A stretch of 17,868 nucleotides of DNA from DASZMJ01 sp035551935 (GTDB lineage Bacteria > Planctomycetota > Planctomycetia > Isosphaerales > Isosphaeraceae): positions 1 to 17,868 of the forward strand of contig DASZMJ010000178.1 of the NCBI GenBank assembly GCA_035551935.1. The letters run 5' to 3'. The translations under genes were made by a program, and so were the position numbers. Of this stretch, positions 14,485 to 17,868 are shown one piece after another (the first letter of the stretch is position 1; each line of letters opens with the position of its first letter). The notes beneath the pieces were generated by a model that was given only the letters and a program-made list of their open reading frames with translations, was not told the origin of the DNA and searched no databases.

Positions 14485-14632
14485 GAAAAGTGCTGAGTGC
14501 TGAATGTTGAGTAGGGCAGGGCTTGCCCTGCCGCCTGCATACACGTCGGGACGGCGGAGGCAGGGCGAGCCCTGCCCTACGAACTACGAACGATTGACTC
14601 CGCACTCGTTACTCAGCACTCAGCACTTTTCC
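14484..14632. repeat. Composite palindrome between the DUF1549 and DUF1501 genes
   Basis: The outer arms 14484-14503 and 14613-14632 are perfect 20-base reverse complements containing AAAAGTGCTGAGTGCTGA. Inner arms 14511-14532 and 14559-14580 match at 21 of 22 positions, and each is also a hairpin (GGCAGGGC/GCCCTGCC). So two repeat families are nested. The outer left end begins on the last base of the DUF1549 stop, and the right end is just before the DUF1501 Shine-Dalgarno. Both cores are of types I recall as dispersed repeats in planctomycete genomes. Confidence 0.9.
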
Positions 14633-14646
14633 GCGGGAGCCTGATC

Positions 14647-15936
14647 ATGTTCGAGAAGCGCATCGTTCGGGTGTCCATCGGGGCCGACGGCGGCCTGAGC
14701 CGGCGGGGGTTCTTGAAGGGGATCGGCCTGGGGGCGGCGGGCTTGTCGGCATTGAGCTTCACCGACCTGATGGCCCTGCACGCGGACGAGCTGCGCCAGC
14801 GGGACATGGCCTGCATCCTGCTCTGGATGGCCGGCGGCCCGAGCCAGCTCGACACCTTCGACCCCAAGCCCGAGCACGCTAACGGCGGCGGCCTCAAGCC
14901 GATCGAGACCGCCGTCCCCGGCATCGTCATCGCCCCCGGCTGGGAGCGGACGGCAAAGGTCATGAAGGACGTGGCCCTGATCCGGTCGATGACCAACCGC
15001 GAGGGGAACCATCAGCGCGCCACCTATCAGCTCCACACCGGCTATGCCCCCAGCGGCACGGTCAAGCACCCGAGCTTCGGCGCCGTCGTCGCCAGCGAGC
15101 TGGGCGACCCGAAGTTCGACCTGCCGCACATCGTCAGCATCGGCGGCCCGACGGTCGGCGCCGGCCTGCTCGGGGTGGCCTTCGAGCCGTTCCAGGTCGC
15201 CAACCCCGACAAGCCGCCCAACAACGTGATCCCGACGGTGCCGACCGACCGCTTCACCCGCCGCCTCGGCCTCCTGAACCGCCTCGAGCGCGCCGGCTTC
15301 GCCCGGACCGGCGGCGGCGACCGGATCAAGGAGCACCACGACCTGTACAAGCAGACGGCCGGCATGGTCCTGTCACCGCGGATGGGGGCCTTCCGGATCG
15401 AGGAAGAGGACGAGAAGACCCGCGCCGCCTACGGCGCGACCAGGTTCGGCCAGGGGTGCCTGCTGGCCCGGCGACTGGTCGAGGCCGGCGTCACGTTCGT
15501 CGAGGTCCGCTGCAACGGCTGGGACACGCACCAGCAGAACCAGGAGCGCGTCGGCAAGCTCGCCGCCGAGGTCGACCCCGGCTTCGCCGCCCTGGTCGCC
15601 GACCTCAAGGCCCGCGGCCGGCTGGAGAAGACGCTGGTCGTCTGGATGGGCGAGTTCGGCCGGACCCCGAAGATCAACCCCAACGCCGGCCGCGACCACT
15701 TCCCCAAGGTCTTCAACGTCGCCCTGGCCGGCGGCGGCATCAAGGGGGGCCAGGTCCTCGGCGCCTCGACGGCCGACGGCACCGCCGTCCACGACCGCCC
15801 CGTCGCCGTCAACGACCTCCTCCGCTCCTTCTGCCACGCCCTGGGCATCGACCCGACCAAGGAGAACCTCAGCCCCCAGGGGCGGCCGATCAAGATCGTC
15901 GACGGCGGCAAGGTCGTCACCGAGCTGTTCGCCTGA
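14647..15936 (+). CDS. DUF1501 protein, Tat-exported
   Basis: The protein has 429 residues. A Tat signal is at the N-terminus: SRRGFLKGIGLGAAGLSAL (18-36). The DUF1501 domain fills the rest, with WMAGGPSQLDTFDPKP (60-75), IRSMTNREGNHQRATYQLHTG, VEVRCNGWDTHQQN and VWMGEFGRTPKINPNAGRDH, which are metal- or active-site-like motifs related to the alkaline phosphatase/sulfatase superfamily. DUF1501 proteins are paired with DUF1549/DUF1553 proteins in planctomycetes, as here, and are thought to act together in the periplasm; the substrate is not known. Tat export implies folding with a cofactor before transport. GGGAG lies 7 bases before the ATG. The gene is 162 bases after its partner, across a palindrome. 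Confidence 0.94.
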   Translation: MFEKRIVRVSIGADGGLSRRGFLKGIGLGAAGLSALSFTDLMALHADELRQRDMACILLWMAGGPSQLDTFDPKPEHANGGGLKPIETAVPGIVIAPGWERTAKVMKDVALIRSMTNREGNHQRATYQLHTGYAPSGTVKHPSFGAVVASELGDPKFDLPHIVSIGGPTVGAGLLGVAFEPFQVANPDKPPNNVIPTVPTDRFTRRLGLLNRLERAGFARTGGGDRIKEHHDLYKQTAGMVLSPRMGAFRIEEEDEKTRAAYGATRFGQGCLLARRLVEAGVTFVEVRCNGWDTHQQNQERVGKLAAEVDPGFAALVADLKARGRLEKTLVVWMGEFGRTPKINPNAGRDHFPKVFNVALAGGGIKGGQVLGASTADGTAVHDRPVAVNDLLRSFCHALGIDPTKENLSPQGRPIKIVDGGKVVTELFA

Positions 15937-15961
15937 GCCGCCTCACCTCGCGATCCCTTCC

Positions 15962-16006
15962 CGACGCCCGCCCCTTCGTCCTACAGTTCGGACGGGGCGG
16001 GCGTCG
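15962..16006. terminator. Strong hairpin after the DUF1549-DUF1501 pair
   Basis: CGACGCCCGCCCC (15962-15974) pairs perfectly with GGGGCGGGCGTCG (15994-16006). An inner GTCC/GGAC pair extends the stem past a small bulge. It starts 25 bases after the DUF1501 stop. The following bases are TGCTTCCTCC, pyrimidine-rich but not a T-run. Confidence 0.75.
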
Positions 16007-16076
16007 TGCTTCCTCCCTCAAACCCCGCGCAACCCCCCCACCCCGGCTGTTTTTCGCACGCCGCCCGGTTTCTGTT

Positions 16077-16104
16077 TTGACCGGAGCGAGCATGTGGGTA
16101 GAGT
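16077..16104 (+). promoter_or_regulatory. Candidate promoter of the beta-helix protein gene
   Basis: TTGACC (16077-16082), a 16-base spacer, then TAGAGT (16099-16104). It lies in the only locally AT-richer stretch upstream of the gene, giving a leader of about 100 bases. Confidence 0.4.
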
Positions 16105-16212
16105 ATCGAGAAACCGGCCAATCTTGCCAGGCTTACCAATTTTGAAGCGACCAACGCCGGATTGACCGCATCCAAGCGTCCTCGCCTGGATCACGTCTGG
16201 AGCCGAGCGCCG

Positions 16213-17868
16213 ATGAGAAGCCGCCCGACCGCCCCGCGTCGCCTGATCCGTCGTGAGCGTCCCAGGTCGCGACCCCTCGGACTGGAGCGGATGGAGGATC
16301 GCACCCTCCTGACCACCTTCACGGTCACGAACACCGGCCTCGGGACCGGGACGACGCTCGACCAGGCGATCACCGCCTCCAATGCGGCGACCCCCGGCCC
16401 GAACCTGATCGACTTCAACATCCCGACGACCGACCCCGGCTTCAACGCCATCACGGGGATCTGGACGATCGCGCCGACGACGGCGCTGCCGACGATCATC
16501 ACCCCGGTGACGATCGACGGCACGACCCAGTCGCCCACTGCGACCCACCCGGTCATCGAGGTCAACGGCACGAGCGCCGGCGCCTTCCCCACCGAGGGCT
16601 TCACCGTCGACGCCGGCGCCACGACGATCCGCGGCCTGGCGATCGACCAGTTCTCGAACTACGCGATCTTCCTGGAGATCAGCGGCGGCGATACGGTCGT
16701 CGGCAACGTCATCGGCCTCGACCCAACCGGCACGACGGCGCTCGGCAATCGCTCGGGCGTGCTGGTGCTGAGCATCTCCAACAACACCATCGGCGGCACC
16801 ACGGCCGCCGACCGTAACATCATCTCGGGCAACAGCCAGGATGGCGTCGACATCCAGGGGACCGGCACCCTGATCCAGGGGAATGTCGTCGCGGGGAACT
16901 ACGTCGGCACCGACATCACCGGCACGACCGCCCTGGGGAACGGCGGGGCGGGCATCAGCATCCTCGCGGCCTCGGACAATACGATCGGTGGGACGGTCGC
17001 GGGGGCGGGCAACGTCGTCTCGGGGAACACGGGCGCCGGCATCCAGATCAGCATCGTCACGAGTAGCGGCCAGATCGCCTCGGGGAACCTGGTCGAAGGG
17101 AACCTCGTCGGCACCGACGCGACCGGGACCAGGGCGGTGGGCAACACGGGGTCGGGCGTCATCATCACCGACGCGGCCCAGAACACCGTCGGCGGCACCG
17201 TCGCCGCCGCCCGCAACGTCATCGCCGCGAACTTCGAGGGGGTCGTCCTCGACGAGAACTCCGCCGGGCTCGGCACCGGCAACGTGATCGCCGGCAATTA
17301 CATCGGCACCGACGTCAACGGCACCGCGGCCCTCGGCAACACCGAGGGCGTGCAGGTCTCGACCGAGAACGACACGATCGGCGGCACCGCGGCCGGGGCC
17401 CGCAACGTCATCTCGGGCAACACCGCCGACGGCATCGAGTTCGTCAACAACGCCAACTTCCCCAGCACGAGCGGCGTCCTGATCGCCGGCAACTCCATCG
17501 GCCTCGACGCCACGGGCGCCGCCGCGCTCGGCAACACGCAGGACGGCATCGGCATCAGCGGCGCGACCGCCGACACGATCGGCGGGACGACGGCCGGCGC
17601 CGGCAACGTGATCTCGGGCAACGCGCTGCACGGCGTCAACATGAGCGGCACGACCGGCGTGCTGATCGAGGGCAACCGGATCGGCACCGACGCCACCGGC
17701 ACGACGGGGCTCGGCAACGGTCAGGAAGGGATCACGATCGGCGGCACCTCGACCGGCGACACGATCGGCGGCACGGTCGCCGGCGCCGGCAACGTGATCT
17801 CGGGCGACGGCTTCGGCACCGGCGGGCCGTTCGACGGCCTCGCGCTCCAGAACGCGGGCGTCTCGGGC
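16213..17868 (+). CDS. Large secreted right-handed beta-helix repeat protein, 5' part (runs off the window)
   Basis: There are 552 codons with no stop. The N-terminus is very basic (RRLIRRERPRSRPLG) and carries LERMEDRTLL (24-33), the planctomycete motif found on giant secreted proteins. FTVTNTGLGTGTTLDQAITASNA follows, the usual lead-in to parallel beta-helix domains. From about residue 180 a unit of 62-68 residues repeats. Its IGGT or VGGT markers are at 193, 258, 326, 389, 456 and 518, each followed by AGA-x-NVISGN-like and then IGTD-x-TGT-x-ALGN sequence. It is probably a surface or matrix adhesin or a carbohydrate-binding protein; no catalytic motif is visible. GGAG (16199-16202) is 10 bases before the ATG. 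The C-terminus, where a sorting signal or enzyme domain may lie, is not visible. Confidence 0.9.
   Translation, partial: MRSRPTAPRRLIRRERPRSRPLGLERMEDRTLLTTFTVTNTGLGTGTTLDQAITASNAATPGPNLIDFNIPTTDPGFNAITGIWTIAPTTALPTIITPVTIDGTTQSPTATHPVIEVNGTSAGAFPTEGFTVDAGATTIRGLAIDQFSNYAIFLEISGGDTVVGNVIGLDPTGTTALGNRSGVLVLSISNNTIGGTTAADRNIISGNSQDGVDIQGTGTLIQGNVVAGNYVGTDITGTTALGNGGAGISILAASDNTIGGTVAGAGNVVSGNTGAGIQISIVTSSGQIASGNLVEGNLVGTDATGTRAVGNTGSGVIITDAAQNTVGGTVAAARNVIAANFEGVVLDENSAGLGTGNVIAGNYIGTDVNGTAALGNTEGVQVSTENDTIGGTAAGARNVISGNTADGIEFVNNANFPSTSGVLIAGNSIGLDATGAAALGNTQDGIGISGATADTIGGTTAGAGNVISGNALHGVNMSGTTGVLIEGNRIGTDATGTTGLGNGQEGITIGGTSTGDTIGGTVAGAGNVISGDGFGTGGPFDGLALQNAGVSG
16780..17868 (+). repeat. 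Tandem coding repeat of the beta-helix gene, about 186-204 bases per unit
   Basis: Six partial-to-full units are seen, with marker codons for IGGT or VGGT at 16789, 16984, 17188, 17377, 17578 and 17764. The spacing is 195, 204, 189, 201 and 186 bases. Blocks such as GGCAACGTGATCTCGGGC recur almost exactly at DNA level in the last two units, which would allow recombination and change of repeat number. Confidence 0.8.

Noticed and set aside
12463..14544. Minus-strand open frame (693 codons) opposite DUF1549/DUF1553
   Set aside because: It is a shadow of a clear plus-strand gene. The translation is Arg/Gly/Asp/Val-rich without a recognisable fold.
16018..17631. Minus-strand open frame (537 codons) opposite the beta-helix gene
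   Set aside because: Its apparent repeats are only the antisense image of the beta-helix repeats. The plus strand is open to the window edge with the expected N-terminal motif.

Overview
The window is very GC-rich, with G or C at nearly every third codon position. It reads as a chromosomal piece of a planctomycete, most likely an Isosphaeraceae-type member of Planctomycetota. The reasons are a DUF1549/DUF1553 gene followed by a Tat-exported DUF1501 gene, a zinc-ribbon Ser/Thr kinase fused to RDD membrane domains, a large secreted beta-helix protein with the N-terminal LExMEDRxLL motif, several tiny lipoproteins, and many composite palindromes between genes. The taxonomic call is inference from gene content; there is no rRNA here.

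Layout. 1-346 (minus) is the 5' part of a secretin-like exported protein. 583-712 is a large palindrome that supplies the stop codon of the next gene. 706-3447 (minus) encodes a kinase-RDD-pseudokinase-RDD protein. Divergent from it, 3621-3941 is a small TPR protein, followed by an exported M20 amidohydrolase (4059-5357). 5358-6235 is an 878-base gene-free stretch packed with nested inverted repeats and a dispersed GAACGAACC repeat. Then come a secreted serine esterase (6236-7768) and a two-domain sugar ABC ATPase (7790-9331) with no permease or binding protein beside it. Three small lipoprotein genes follow (9458-10696), the last two clearly paralogous, and then a frameshifted minus-strand ORF (10665-10943).

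11025-12437 is a compact plus-strand run: hicB, hicA, a four-helix membrane protein, a 37-residue one-helix protein and a TMEM14-family protein. 12625-15936 is the DUF1549/DUF1553 and DUF1501 pair, separated by another composite palindrome and closed by a strong hairpin. 16213 to the window end is the start of a giant beta-helix repeat protein, open at the edge.

Functionally most products act at or beyond the inner membrane: export, surface proteins, hydrolases and envelope lipoproteins, plus one membrane-bound signalling kinase. No transposase, integrase, CRISPR array, tRNA or rRNA was seen. The most interesting items are the duplicated kinase/RDD protein with a degenerate second half, the paralogous lipoprotein pair, the repeat-packed spacer, and the palindromes placed exactly at gene ends.
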